From Haemonchus contortus (Eukaryota; Nematoda; Chromadorea; Rhabditida; Trichostrongylidae), in the NCBI GenBank assembly GCA_000469685.2, contig LS997565.1, positions 26,718,645 through 26,782,644 on the forward strand: a stretch of 64,000 bases of DNA, in the 5' to 3' direction. A program made the translations under genes and the position numbers. How positions within the stretch are numbered: position 1 is the first letter of the stretch; each line of letters starts with the position of its first letter. This document shows positions 25,701-39,061 of the stretch, piece by piece. A model generated the notes under the pieces. That model was not told where the DNA came from. It did no database searches and saw nothing but the letters and a program-made list of their open reading frames with translations.

Positions 25701-26377
25701 GGGAGAAAGGGAGAGTGCAGGGAGACTGCGACTATGTGTGTGTGCCGGTACTTCGCCCAAATATCACGTTTGACACGGAGACACTACCACCACCATCACC
25801 ACGCCCCTATCCAACGGCCGCGCCACAATTATTCTTGTCTACATCGATTGATCCCGTCGTTTGTTTTCTTTTTTTTTCGCACCGATCATCAGTCGATTAT
25901 CGATTGATCGGTGATCGGTTTCAGCTTATCTCAAATTCACTCGTTACGCTTACCGCTTAAGTCATACCCAAAGGCGGCGTGCCATTCTTAGCATTAGGTC
26001 AAAGTCGTTCTACGCTCCTGATTGGCTGACCGCTACAACCATCTAGCCTATTGGCCAAGACCCTCATGGGCCAATACCTTTCGGTCTCGACACTCTGTCC
26101 AATCCCTTTTTTTGTTTATCTATCATTATCAATCCGTGTTCTTCACTCTAGTATTCCCTCAACTTTGTTGAAAATGGTCTATTAAATGAGAATCAGTACT
26201 TTAGCAGTGTGTCCCCACTTCTTCTCAACTTGCTCAGCTTACTCGACGTATATTTCGTGTATTCGCTGTTTTTTCTGTGCTGTGAAGGCTTCCTCTTCGA
26301 ATTTGGCCTCTCCCAGTTCAACAGCGTAGTGGCCATTGTGTGGGCCTATCTGTTCTACGCGCGGTCGCTGACCCGCG

Positions 26378-26385
26378 TGACGTCA
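26378..26385. promoter_or_regulatory. CRE-type TGACGTCA palindrome in GC-rich block
   Basis: A perfect 8-bp CRE/ATF consensus lies inside a GC-rich patch. A second perfect copy is at 37744-37751. In the absence of a mapped transcription start this is only a candidate site. Confidence 0.25.
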
Positions 26386-28864
26386 GCGCAACCGCTTTGG
26401 CTGTATGCCAACTAGGTTTCCTCCTCGTCGGTTATGAAGCAGCGGCCAGCAGCGGGCTGGCTGCCTATGACTATGGCTGCTGTTTCGTGCATGGAACTCA
26501 TTCTGTGTCTGTCCAACGCAATGAACGTTCACGTGCACTGACACTGGCACCGGCGATGGATGGTTCGTTCTCTGCACTTTCCACTCTTGCAGTCTCGCCG
26601 GTCGCGACGCTCTTTTCTTCGTCGCTTTCGTATGTTGTGCTTTTTCGTTCAGCAATCACCGCTGTGCACTGCCGTAGTGTTCAGCACTCTCGAAGAGGCA
26701 TTTTGACACGGGCTGTGGACGAGTTCTCACCGCTCAGAGACCACCCTTCTTCTTCTGCGTCAGACAACGATTCTGCATTGTCTTCTGGGTGATCCTTTCA
26801 CTTCGAGGCGGCAATTCTCTTTATTATTTTTAATGTACCGTTTGTAGTTGAGTGAGGTAATCCATTGACTCAGAACCTGGTCATGTAGGACAGCATACAG
26901 TATTACCGAACGGTTATGGTTTCACACGGGAAACGCTGCAGTCAAAAATCAGAGATTTCTTGAGAACATTGAGGTTGATGAAGTCTAGAGCCCTTCTAGA
27001 GATTTTTAAAGATCGTCCTGAAGACTTTGATGAATTGCAGTCGTATTGAACAACATGACTATCTCATGGCAACCTTGGCTTACTATGACTATCTTGAATG
27101 TTCCGGGTTTGCACCAGACATCACTTTTCAATGACAACTCATGGAGGGTATTTCGTCAGGGTCGTAATTTTGCTTCATTACATCTTCATCACTTCTCCAT
27201 TTTATCTTCCTGTGAAATGTGATGCTCTATAGATTTTTTTTGCTGAGATCTACAGTAACTGTGTAAGATTTTCATAGTTGAAATTGGCTTTCCTCTTCCT
27301 TTTCCCTTCATCGCGTTTGGGGCACCAAGAAGTCTGTCTCTCCCAGGCCACTTGTAACTGCCTGATTCCGTGAGTTTTTGTCAGTATTCTCGCCATTGCT
27401 AGCCAGTCGGCGAGCCATCCTTCGTCTGTCTTTATCCTCTAGTTTTTATCTGGTTTCCAGCTCTATCCCCCTCAAACATCAGGCAGGCAAGCAGCCCTCC
27501 TCGATTCATTGCGTCTGCCTACCCCATTGCTTATGTGCTCTGCGATGCTAATTTGAACGTAGACGCGCATCGGTCAACGGGTCACACTATTATCGAATAT
27601 GTCCCGAAACCTCTCGGAGGCTCCTACGCGATCGCCTTCTCCCCCTCTCCATTGTCTAGCTAACCTAAAGCTATCATAGATGTTCCTATTGAACATGCTT
27701 TCCCAATGCTTCTCCGGTTCTCTTTCTAATGTTTTTTTTTTTTTTTGTAATTACTATACTGCCAGGAAGGTCCTGTAGAAATGCTGGTGTCGTTAGATTC
27801 AAGCCCTACCCAAGTTGTTGTCTATCTCAAGTTTTTCACAGAAAATTTCTCTCTGTCTCTTCTTTTCCATGTCCAACATTGCTAAAGTTCTGTGTTCTGT
27901 GCGCTACAAGGTTGTTAAGTAGGACTTTTTTATCGGGTTCAACTTCCGGAGTTATCAATGATCTCTCTTGATAATTACTTATGCTAAGCGATTTCCATTA
28001 CGCTCTGCTTAACACTGACACGTGATACTTCTATTATTAGAGATCCTCTCGACCAAGTGAAATGTGTTTCTCTGCCTTTCACGTTCAAGCCTATCGTCCA
28101 TTATTTTCCCGAGGCTGACTGAGTGGGCTATCGTAGCCGTAGACAGTGGATGTAGCGAGTCCCTCACTTCTATTTTGCTTTTAGATGTTCAAATGGAGGG
28201 TGACTTCAGGGTATCACGTAGTGGACATCATGGGCATCGCTCCATGTTTCCCCCTTATCACTTGAGTTTTTCTCGCTTTCTAGCAGCGGGACAGCTTGAA
28301 GTATCTCGGAAAATCGAGGGGGTTCCCAGCTGTCATGACTGAGTGGTCTGAGATAGCTGTTGGAACCAGAATTTTCATAGAGAGTAAATGATCAGAAGTC
28401 ACCAAGGTGCCAATCCGGCTGAAACTCATCTGCACTCTAGCAGAAGGCATGACTATTGATGAATGTCATTTTCTTTTCCTTTGTTTTTGGCCCTATGAGT
28501 TTTTGCGTCGACTTTTATAGTTGCCTAACTTAGTTGCTCAATATTTCATAGTTCTCTTCTTTGGTAGTTGTAAGATCAACGAGTACCCAAGAAGTGGGAG
28601 GTACTACTTTTTGCTAGTGTCCCATTGTTCATCCTCGGACTTTTTTTCCTTCGTTGTGACATTGGGGATTCCCTGATCATCCCGTATTTCGGAATCCTAT
28701 AAGGTAAGTGATTCGGAGGAAATAGGAGACAGCCTTCGGAGGATTGTCTGCGAGCTTGTCTGCTGTTTTCATTACTTTCTTAAATCTGGCAAACAGTAAG
28801 TGGTGTTTTGCAGTAAAAATTGCCTGATTCTCAACCAAATAGATGGCGTTGTCTTCATCCTAGA

Positions 28865-28975
28865 AAGATAAAGTTTTTGGAATCAATCAGTTCCGTTTAG
28901 GATGCACCCATGCATCTGACTTTCATTCGAAGTCATGAGAGTGTTTGAATGCGTATTTGGCTTGCGAAGAGACTT
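28865..28975 (-). repeat. diverged 3' part of the tRNA-derived SINE, minus strand
   Basis: The order of segments matches the family 3' body seen at 17466-17580 and 44106-44220. It has a GATAAAGTTTTTGGAATCAATC-like start, then GGATGCACCC, then CTGACTTTCATTCGAAGTCA. The head is missing and divergence is high. Confidence 0.5.
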
Positions 28976-31900
28976 ACTTGATCATTTGATGCATAGCTCT
29001 ATGATTTCATTTCCGAAGCCCGCTTGGTACCAATTGAGGCACAGATCACGATAGAAATAGCTTCTGCCATTTCTGCTTGCGACTGCCAGAATAGCTTAGA
29101 TTATGCAGTCGGGTCGAAAAACGGCCAAGATGGGGCGTAGAAAGGGCCCCCAAAACCGGCTTAGCCGACGTACACACCCAAGGCAGACGAGTTGTTGAGC
29201 GTTGTAAAAGCTCTCGATGTTGCACCATTCGCATCGGGACCCACACGTCACACGTGGGCAGCTTACTATAGTCAGCTATGTGCATTCGAACTGCTATTCC
29301 AAATACCTCTTCCGTGCAAATTTTGTCGTCATCATCATTTTGTCGTCGTCCAACCCTTAATTTTACTTCTTTTTCAAAGCCTTATGTCTTACAGGAGACG
29401 CCGATTTTTACGCCCTCTCACCTTTTTGCACTACTCCGTACTAACACTTTCATTGTTCGTCGAGAACTAGAAACTCCAAAATCATCTTGAACTGTGCCTT
29501 TAAGCACCCTTTAGGGATTAAATAATTGGTAGTTCTATGGCGGGCACTAATTCAGTATTCGACCTTACGATCATAACGGTAGCACTCCTTTCGAAGTGTC
29601 CCAGTCTCTGCCTCAAGCATCCTCCTATTTCCTGAGAAAACTGTGAGAAGAATGTTTCTTTGGAAAATTCTTCTTGATTGCTACGCGAGGAGGTTCATGG
29701 CTGGATGAGCCCAGTTCAGGTCATCGACCTGCACCAAGTAGTAGTATTTCAACCTCACAACATAGATCTAAAACTTCGTTGTATTGGGAGTTTCTCTGTG
29801 TGGCGGCCTCGTCCCTGCATTGGCGGCGACAGCAAGGAGACCTCGAAAGACCGGAACGTTTGTTGGAGGACCGGTTTTCCGTGACTGGTTGGCACGCAAT
29901 TTTCGCGTCGTCTTCTATTCTTAGCTGATCGATTGCCATTGAGTGATCGGTGCAGGTTACAGGGTTTTGGGAAAGTAATAAGCTTCCTGTACTTATGGAA
30001 ATGGCTGGCACCTTCAGATAGGAAGCTGAGCAGAGACCACAACATGCGACGATGAGGTGTTCTGACGTGACTGCTTACTCGCCTTTTCCCTAATCCATTG
30101 ATTGATTTCCTCGTGGGAGTATATAGTGTGAGACTTGCAAAGAGGCGAGAATGTGTATGGTTTACCTAGTATCGGCGACGGTTTGATTAAACAATGGAGG
30201 CGATCGGCGGCGCATCGGCGACGAACGGACGCCTATAAGGCGGGCGGGTGCAAGCCTTGAATCACTTCTTCGCGCTTATGCGATCACAGCGTTTCGATGG
30301 ATCGATAGACAGGGAATTGCGACGAACCGGCAATTCGTGAAAAACTTCTCTGTCTCGTATTCGCGGGTGAGCTCGACTAGCCAATCACTCAAGTGATTCA
30401 ATCGGGAGATGTGTTTGTGTTCTGGAAAGCTTCTGACCGAAGTTTGTCTTTGAATCTTCTTTCAGACGAGTTCGTCTTTCCAACTTCCTAAGAAGCTGAG
30501 GATTTAGGAGAGGGCAATTACCATGGCCGACGAGCCTTTCCGCTGCATCAACTTCACCAGTCCTTACTCTTGCCATTGAACACCTAGAAAAGCTTGAATC
30601 GAAAGAGAGTGAATGCATGCATAAATATGATGAATGCAAGCTTTCCTTCGTCCTGTGGTGACGACGAATTCTTGACGACCAGTGTTCTCTGATGATTTTA
30701 CGAGAAAACCTTTTCCACAGAGCTGTCTGGGATGCGTTACAAGCTTAAGTCTGCTCTTGATCGGGGTCGCAACACTGCCTCCTAAGGGAAGCTTCAGACG
30801 CCATACAGCTGAGTGGCCTTGATGCCGCGCGCGTTTGTTTGTAACGTATGAGCTGGGAGCTGCTTGTGTGAGAGAGAGCATTAAGATGTCGGAGGAGGTC
30901 CCGAATGCATGTTCGCCTAGTATGCCTGAGCCGAGCATGCGCGTGTCCGTCCGCTCGGCGTATCTCCGTGCTGGTCTCACACTTATCTCTCTTGTCTCTA
31001 AGCGCTGTCTGCGCCCGTGAAAACAACCTTATTATCGCTGTTCGCGTGTGCGGTGCAGCCCTTCGCCGCGCGCTCGTTGACTGCACCTAAAAACAGCCTC
31101 ACTTGGCCTAAGCAGCGTGAGGGCCAGGAATTGTCGCCGCTGCGGGTAGATATCGTAGCATGGGATCAGAACCGTTGCTGTGCATCTAGGTTGAACTTAA
31201 CTATTGGGACTTCTTTCGTCCTGATTAGGATTAATTTTCGGAAATTGGTCAGCTCATTGCTCGGGATTTGTGAGCAATTGTTATACAGATCTGATCTGAG
31301 AACCCAGAAGCTATTGTCTACCGAAGGGTAACAAAATAGCTTTACATGCGAGGGTGCTAGTTTGAAGCTCTTCCCATTTGCTTACTCCTTCCTGTCCTTT
31401 GTTGCGGTTCAACTGTCGACAGGTTTTGCTTTTAACGGCAATTACTTCTTCCCCACCAAGATGTCCTCGGGTGAATTTTGTTGAGCGCCATGGGCATTTT
31501 CGACTTCAAACCGTCTCCACGTAGGGTCTTGGGCGTGGCTCGTCCTACACTAGGATCCGTTCGGAGAATTGTTCTTATAATTTTTCAATTTCGACTTCGT
31601 CAGCTTCCAAATCAGGTGTAAGGGAAGATCTTGAATAACCTTCCCCTCATGACTCAAGCAGTTTTCGCGGTCATCGTTTCGACATACAGGAAACTGCTAT
31701 CGCATGGTGGTGTTTGGAGTTTGCTTGGGTTTCCCATGATGTCTTTGAAAAGGCGTTGACGCGTCACCTCTGGTAATTTCTCTTCCTATATACTCTTCCA
31801 GGAGCGAGATATTTTCCTTTGGCTGGAGGAATACCAGGAACGGTGAAGTACTTCTCATGTGACCTATTTTCAGGGAGTTCTCGAGAAAAAGGAAATTCTT

Positions 31901-34900
31901 CCCTTCCTTGCTACTACTCAATGTTTATAGTAAGGAATCTCGTACTTTCATAGCTATTTCTCAAAAAGTATCAAAGCAGACCCACAATCATTTTGATACT
32001 TCCAACGCGTTCAAATTGAGACGCAAAGGATGTGAAAAGTGAAGCGTTCTGAGAAACTGCATCATCAAATTTCTCAATGTTGCTAGTTGTAGATACTGCA
32101 GTCTGAACTATGCAGTTCCCTTTCTCGGTTTTACAGTAATTATGGAACTATGGAGCTGTGTTCACATGGTCTAAGCACCCTTATGATGCAAATTAGCGTG
32201 GTGTGAACTCGGTATTGTGAACCATGCATGTGTAACTCAGCACCTACAGACTGCCATTGCCCATTCTACCTCACTTTCGTGAAAAAAATGAGCAACCTGT
32301 TGAAGTACCAGGGCTAAGCCACTAGCGAGGAATGCAAAAAAGCTGCAGTAGAGTAAAATCTAAAGTTCCAAAGCGTTTTTCTAGAACAACTGACTGATGG
32401 TGTGTGCCAACGCTCCAGGTTCGAGTAGAGTGTTGGACAAGGACCAGTCTTGAGGTATTTGATACGAGATGAGGGTTTCGAACTGTTATAACGTTAGTCA
32501 GTCAGAAGCAGTTCTGGGAATCGGTGCTCTCATTCAGTCCTCGGGACTGCGGCGAGCCTCCGAATCTGAATTCTCTGAAGTCTCTAAGTCCTGAATACTC
32601 AAAAAACAACTTCAGATCACCCTGTTTTCCCCCACACTTCCCTGTTTCGAAGACCCGTGTTAACTTTAGCTCCCATCCTCCAATAACTGAAAATGTTTTT
32701 CATTGAGATCTCCAAAGCGTCCTTCCCTCTTGGCGGAATTTTATTTCTTCTCCCTTGGCTTTGGGTATCTAACACGCACTTCGGGTACTACCCTGACAAT
32801 AGCGTGCTTAATAACGTGCTCGTTGTTTTTCTTCCCTATTTCCCATAATCATCCGCCTATTGTCTTAACTTCAAAATATGATCTCCATCACTGATAGAAG
32901 TCGCCTCTAGAGGAACAAGTAAGAGGGCTAGTCGCTTGCTGACAAATGCATTTGCTATTTGAGAATCACTTCGTTTTTACTGAGAGTGGGTATTAACCCG
33001 TGACAAAGTGGTACAGTAATTTTGAGGATTTTTCGATTAGAAAGACTTATTTCCTGGTTCACAGTGTCGGCAGGTCCTACTAACCTATGACAAATTAACA
33101 TTAGCGCTTGCGTAGACAACGGCCCTCCTATCGAGGTAGTTGAGGGGCGAGCGAGTTCAGGGTCTACCGTGCTGAGCCGTCCCCTTACATTGGGGCTTAT
33201 GACCATTCTGTGGGTTTCTCGAACATGCTGAACTATCATATCAACACCAGGAGTGATAGTTGTCTTGCCTGAGCCTCATCGCCAAGGACTCCATACTCTC
33301 TCTTCCTGAAAACATGCTTAGTGACACACGCAGAGCTGTAATATGCTTTGTTTTGCTCTCGTCAAGTGGGCGGGGTCGCGGTTGAGAGTCTGTTCGTCTG
33401 TTTACGTCGAACCTTAGGTGCTGTCCCTGTTGCTACTGCTGTTGTTCTGCTCTTTCACGTCCTGATCTGCTTTCATAGGCGGACAGTCAGCTAGCGATCA
33501 ATGAATCACCGCTGGAGGCGATAACATTCATCTTCCTGCTCTTGTTTACTGTTGCTGCAGCTTCCGAACGAGCTCCACGACATCTCGTCCCCCCCCCCCC
33601 CGTGTCCCTTCACAGCCCATTCAATACTTTTCCTTTTGACATGTTATTCGCAGACTCATATAGGCCTATCTATGCTGTGAGATGCATTTTAGCTTGCTTG
33701 AATAAACAAATATGCCTTTAGCAGGAGCTTTTTTTTCGGAAGATCATATTACTGACATTTCTGAGGCAGCACCCTACGATGAAATGGAATTAAATAGGTC
33801 GTAAGTACTTTTTTCAGTACTTTGGTCAGTGAAGGAGAAGGAAATCGCAAAATCATGATCATCAACGTGGGCCTGGCAGAAGTTTTCGAATAATCGCGTA
33901 TGCACCAGTAGAATCGAAGAATTTTAGCCCCCTCGAAGGCTTGCCTTATTCTAAAACCCTTCGGTTTTGGAGGATCAAACGAAGGCTAAAGTCAAGAAAT
34001 CGCCCTCTGGCCTTTACATCGCAACCTTCTGAACAAGTGTACAGCACCACAGATCACAATGCTTAGTGAAGAACTATGGACTTAGTAGGATTTCTGTGCA
34101 GCGGAGCAGCTTAGCTATTGGAGATACCTACAAATTAATAATGCATTATCTGGGATACCTATCAGGAGAGCATCAGGATTAGCTTTTTCTGATCGAATAA
34201 TCTGATTGGAAAAGACCAATTCAGTTAATCTTGATGAATAATGTTACGAATTTTTATGTAAAATAACAGAGCTTCTCGTTAACTGCGCTTTTCTTCTTGA
34301 CACCTTTCTATATCCGCAGTGAAAGCCAATGATGACTGATACACTGCTTCCCAATGCTTCTCAGTGAATTGGATTGAGAGGGGTCTGCCTTGAACTCCAC
34401 GTGACCGAATAGTACTTATGCCTATTTCGACATCTAGCGCGTACTTTTGGGTTCTCTAGAGCTCGAAATCGTAGGGACTCACGAGGGTTCTGTGAGGTAG
34501 GAATGTGAACAGCTTTTGTGCTAGCTACACCAAGAACCAGCCGAGTCTTAACTGGCTCGACGGCGGTTACCGCGGAGGGTGACTCGCTGCCACATCTCTG
34601 CTACGGTCGGCTGATTTCGTGGTTGGAGTTCGGATACCTCTAGAGGGTTTGGGAGTCGCAGTAATGTCTTAGAATCTCTCTACCTCCAATATTCATTATT
34701 AGGCAGTCCACATGTGGCGGGAAGGGGACGTCCAAAAAATCTTCCTCGTTTCTCGTCAGAAAAAACGTCGGTGATAATTCCATAAAGCACGATTCAAATC
34801 GTGTTTTGACCCCATGCCTTTTTTGTCATCTGGGATGCTTCTGCAGGTTCTTATACGAAGTGACGAAAAGTTTTGCGCCTATATGCAGCTCAGTTCCGTG

Positions 34901-37900
34901 CAAAAGTTAGAGGAGCATACCCTTTCCATGTCATTTCAGTATGATCCCACATGTAGGCTCGCTTTTAGGTAATAATGGTAAAGTCGGATGGATTTGGTCG
35001 GGTTAGCAGTTGGTGGTCTTGAATAGTTTGGCCCACTCGCTATGGGATATCTATTTTTCTAGGAAGTTGTAAGTCAATCGGGCCATCAGGACGTTAATTT
35101 GATGCTGTGGCCATCCAAAACTGTAAATTTGGACGGTAACAGCATAACGCAGAAGTTTCCCCGTAACCCCATTCCCGGCTACGTCTCCGTGGGGTGATCA
35201 TCCATATTGCTTGTGCGACCTGTACGCATTTGCATGTTTTTAATATCTTGGATGAATGGCGAATGCATGGCTCAACCCCATAGAAACCTCGACACATTCT
35301 GATTCTTTTCCTCCATTTGTTTTGATCATCTAAGTGCGGCGTTAGCTACTGCCTAGCATAGTTCGTCGTCTGACATGTTGATGGCTTCTCGAGAACGCAC
35401 TTACGGGCACGTGAACTATGTGTCAGTGTGTCTCTGGGCTTCTTGTTAGAGGCGGTTGTTTGCAATTCTAGAAAAGGCGCTGTCCAAATGATTCGGAAAT
35501 GGGCTTACGCGGGGTTATTATCGTTCTGCTTAGCTCATTTTGTCTCGATGGGAAATTGCATCTGTATGAAACTGTCTGTGGTAACGAGACGGCCGACATG
35601 ATAGTGGCCACCCAGTCGTGATGAACGCCACCTGTAGCAGCGGTGACCACCGGCCACATGGTCGACCCCAATATGCACCGTCTGAATCTATTACTACTTG
35701 TTTTAATCGTGTTCTGTCCTACTGTATCCCTCTACCCCCCTCCCCCCCCCCCCCTCCCCTGCTTTTCTTATCTTCCACCCAACAATTTCACGAAAAGCTT
35801 CACGAATCGGTGAAAACTTTATTGAAGTCTCATGACCCGCACCCCCTCTGAGACCGAAAATGAGTTTTACAGTAATCATCGCTCTTGGAGGGTATCTTGA
35901 TGGCCCTATTTTGTTTGTTTACGGATGATCAGCTACCAACATGATCTGATCATCTTGGAAAGGTATTCTACCATAGAGGTAGAGTTTCCTAATCTAGGAT
36001 GGTTTGACTTCCGAAAATCGGCAAGCGAATACCTTACTGATACATGTAGTAGCCGATCGGTTGCTCAAGGAATTCAGTAGAGGAGACTCTTGATGGGTGG
36101 ATAGAGAAAACTATGTTTTTAAAGCTATTTTGGGATGTTCCAAGATTTAAGGATCACTAGCTAAGCTTCGGAAAACGTGGGTGTTGCAGTAGATTTAAGC
36201 TGAGATAAACCAGACATCTGCTGCTCTCAGCGTGGTTAACCAGCGGGTAGTTGGCAAGCCAATGAAAGTCTGGCGAAACCTTTCTGCCCAGCTCTCCCCT
36301 TTTCGCCCGACGAGTCAGCAACCCAGAGGTTATATTAAGGAAGCTCCGGACTACTTCTAGAAGGGAAGAGGTCATAGCTGGGATCATTTGAAGCCTAGCA
36401 TCGCTCAAGTTTAGATTCGCTACAAATATGGGTATTATTTGAATCTGTTTCCTAACCGCATGGTTACACTGTTGACGGCACGCGATAACCTTCGGCTGTT
36501 AGTCTACTCGTCGCTGCCCCGTCGTCGACGTCATCGGCAGTGGCGTTGTCGTCGTCTCACTCGCGGTGGCAGCTTCTCGCGCTCACTTGAAGCTGAGGCA
36601 ACCATATTCTATCGTCGGAATCAATTGTTCCGGACGGGAGAGAAGGGGTGGAGAGTGGGAGGGGCAGCTCCTCGCCTCCACGCTCTCCGGCTCGCTTCGT
36701 ACCTCGGCCGTCGGCCCGTCTTTTCGCTCTCCATCGGTCGTACGCTCTCTCCCATACACCACTGGAGGGTCACGCACGGCGATAATGTATCCCGGCTTCT
36801 CGCCAGTGCCCATCACAATCTTTGCCTTTTCGATTTCGGAAATTAATTTGCATATTGATTGGCTTAGGGACGCCTCTGAGCGAATTCCTCCCTATTCTTA
36901 CCTCACTGGAATTCTGTTCCACTTTCTCACAAAAATTTCTTGGATTCTCCATCATACTGTAACTGTTCAGAGTCTCCTCTACGTTTACCTTTATCGCGTC
37001 GTCTCCTATGAATGCACTCCGTTTCCATCCTGAATCCCATGCCAGAGAGCTTTCTGGTGCTCACAAAAACTGCAGAACTTCTTCATAATTTTTGCTAGCA
37101 TTTGGGGGTTTTAATCTCATGCGATTAGCATCTCTTTGTTCTTGTGAACAGCACTTTTTCTGCGCTAGAACAGCTCTGGAGATGAATGACGTCTCTTGGG
37201 CGGGTATGGGCTTAGCAGCTCTTAATCGCTATTCAGAAATTTGCTTGAGTTCGGGAAGGATTCAAAAGATTCCACCGTCGTGGCAATGACCAGGCGGTCG
37301 AATGACGCGTGCAGGACAGTTTCAGGCAGCAGTTGCGCATACATTTCGCAGACTGGCATTGAGGGTTTGCTTACTAAGTTGTTATTTCTGTAGAATTTTG
37401 GAGTTGCTTTGGAGAGATTTAGTTGGTATTTTGGAGAAGGTGGTTTCTGGTTCCTGCTCGATAATTTACCGAGGCTGATGACATCACAAAGCTAGTTGAT
37501 TTCTGGTGCATATGCAGCGCGACTATGGGTCTGCTACTCAGGACAGCAAACGCCACGAGGATCTCTGGGTTAACTCATGAAGAATGAATCTGCCGTTGGA
37601 ACGTGACTTGCAAGGAGGAGAATGTTGTTTATTCACTGATCAACAGACGCTTTGTAAAGACACGCTCTGTTCGGGAGCTCTAGAATCTCTACTGGATCAA
37701 TCTCTCAGTTGGAGGGAAACTGTGTGGGACAAGTAAGAAGGGTTGACGTCATCTTCCTACTAGGAAGAGCAAGAGTAGGATTGAATTGTCCCCCGTTACT
37801 CTGTGAGAAAGAGGTGGATGTTTCGAATGCAGTACTGCGACGATTAATGCTTATGTGTTTCGCGTATGATGTCACCCATGACGTCTGTCTACCTCAACCC

Positions 37901-39061
37901 CACAGCCCGCCCGGACGATGCGTTCACGTGCACCTATAGTACAATCAGGCGACATGCACTATTTGCGCGTGGTTGAACGGCGGCACATGTTGAAGCTGTC
38001 TGCCTCCTTACTGCCTATCACCCGTCTTCTGAGGTCCACTGATACGTACTTACATGCGTATTTAGTTCCAAGCCGCTGTTGTTTTTTGTTTTGCTTTATG
38101 GCGATGAGTGAAATCCTCCGTGAGGGGACCGTGCTCTGCATCCGGGAAAAAGCACCTGATTTCGCACATAAAGCTGATGAAGCTATTTTTCCAAGTTCCT
38201 AGATCTTTCCTATTTATCCATTCCAAGACGTTGCTGTGGTTTCTGGAATTCTTATGTAAACCATGATTACCACGATATCAGAAGTGCTATTATAATCTTT
38301 TCAACCTCCCTTTGGTTACTTTTCGAATCGTAAAAGCATATGGTCATGTAGGCAAAGACTTTTGGGGCAAGTATATGTTTGAATGAGTATTTTATAAAAT
38401 TTCAAAGAGGTGTGATATTGTAAAAAAGCCATGATGACGACCTTTGTTCCCTGCGTAGTCATACCTATTGCTGAGACGCTGAACGTCCCACCTGATATTC
38501 CCCAAAGATCAATGATGTAGTTCTCGGTAGAAGTAGTTTAAGAAACGAACATGCTTAATCGTGGGAAAAAATCCAACTAAGTTATTCCCAAACCAAAGGT
38601 TGACCTCAGGACCTCTCTGAAACGTCTCTCCTGACGGTTACCCAACTGGAATCCCCACCGACAGTATTTGTACATGATAATTGACCAAGGTATATAGGAA
38701 GTCTATAGTATTCAATGCTTTCTTTACGCCGTTCCATCAGAGCATTCGAACGAAAAGCCCTCATTTCTTGTGGGGTACCACCTTTCTAGCCAAGCTAATT
38801 GCATTTGAATCGTCTTTTTCTTTTAACCTACTTTACTTACTTTCTGACTTTCTTTTTTTTGTATTGTTATACGCTTTGAATGTTTCATTTGCTTGGGAAA
38901 GCCATCTTAAGGTGGATGATACATCTCACGTTGCCGAAAATGACTTTCTTCCTCTCGTTAATCTTCTTGATTGTCCATGTCTGACCCTTCTTAGAAGAAG
39001 CCAAAGCTCCATTGATCTGTCCTAAAGGATTACTGTTACAAAACTGACTTATTTTTTTCAG
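28976..39061. other. 10-kb gene-poor region upstream of the ZMIZ gene
   Basis: No confident exon. It contains C tracts near 33588-33601 and 35735-35754, GC-rich blocks at 30780-31150 and 36480-36800, and a second TGACGTCA at 37744-37751. A short frame starting at 30886 (MSEEVPNACSPSMPEPSM) has a proline/methionine-rich look that would suit the N-terminus of the downstream gene, but no donor with the needed phase is evident. The region may be a long 5' intron or intergenic. Confidence 0.4.

Larger units (their letters stand above)
17751..28864. other. 11-kb gene-poor region with GC-rich blocks
   Basis: No gene is recognised. Notable content: a (TTTA)n microsatellite (19048-19093), a C tract near 19780-19796, GC-rich blocks at about 20100-20520, 23900-24720 and 25480-26800, and a poly(T) run near 27729-27746. 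The 159-codon minus-strand frame at 21235-21714 and the 150-codon plus-strand frame at 26340-26792 are long but low in conserved-domain character. The second lies in high-GC DNA, where stops are rare. If the downstream ZMIZ gene has distal 5' exons or promoters, these GC-rich blocks are the likeliest places. Confidence 0.4.

Noticed and set aside
26340..26792. 150-codon plus-strand frame as a gene
   Set aside because: Lies in a GC-rich block where stop codons are rare; translation has no recognisable motif and overlaps a long opposite-strand frame.
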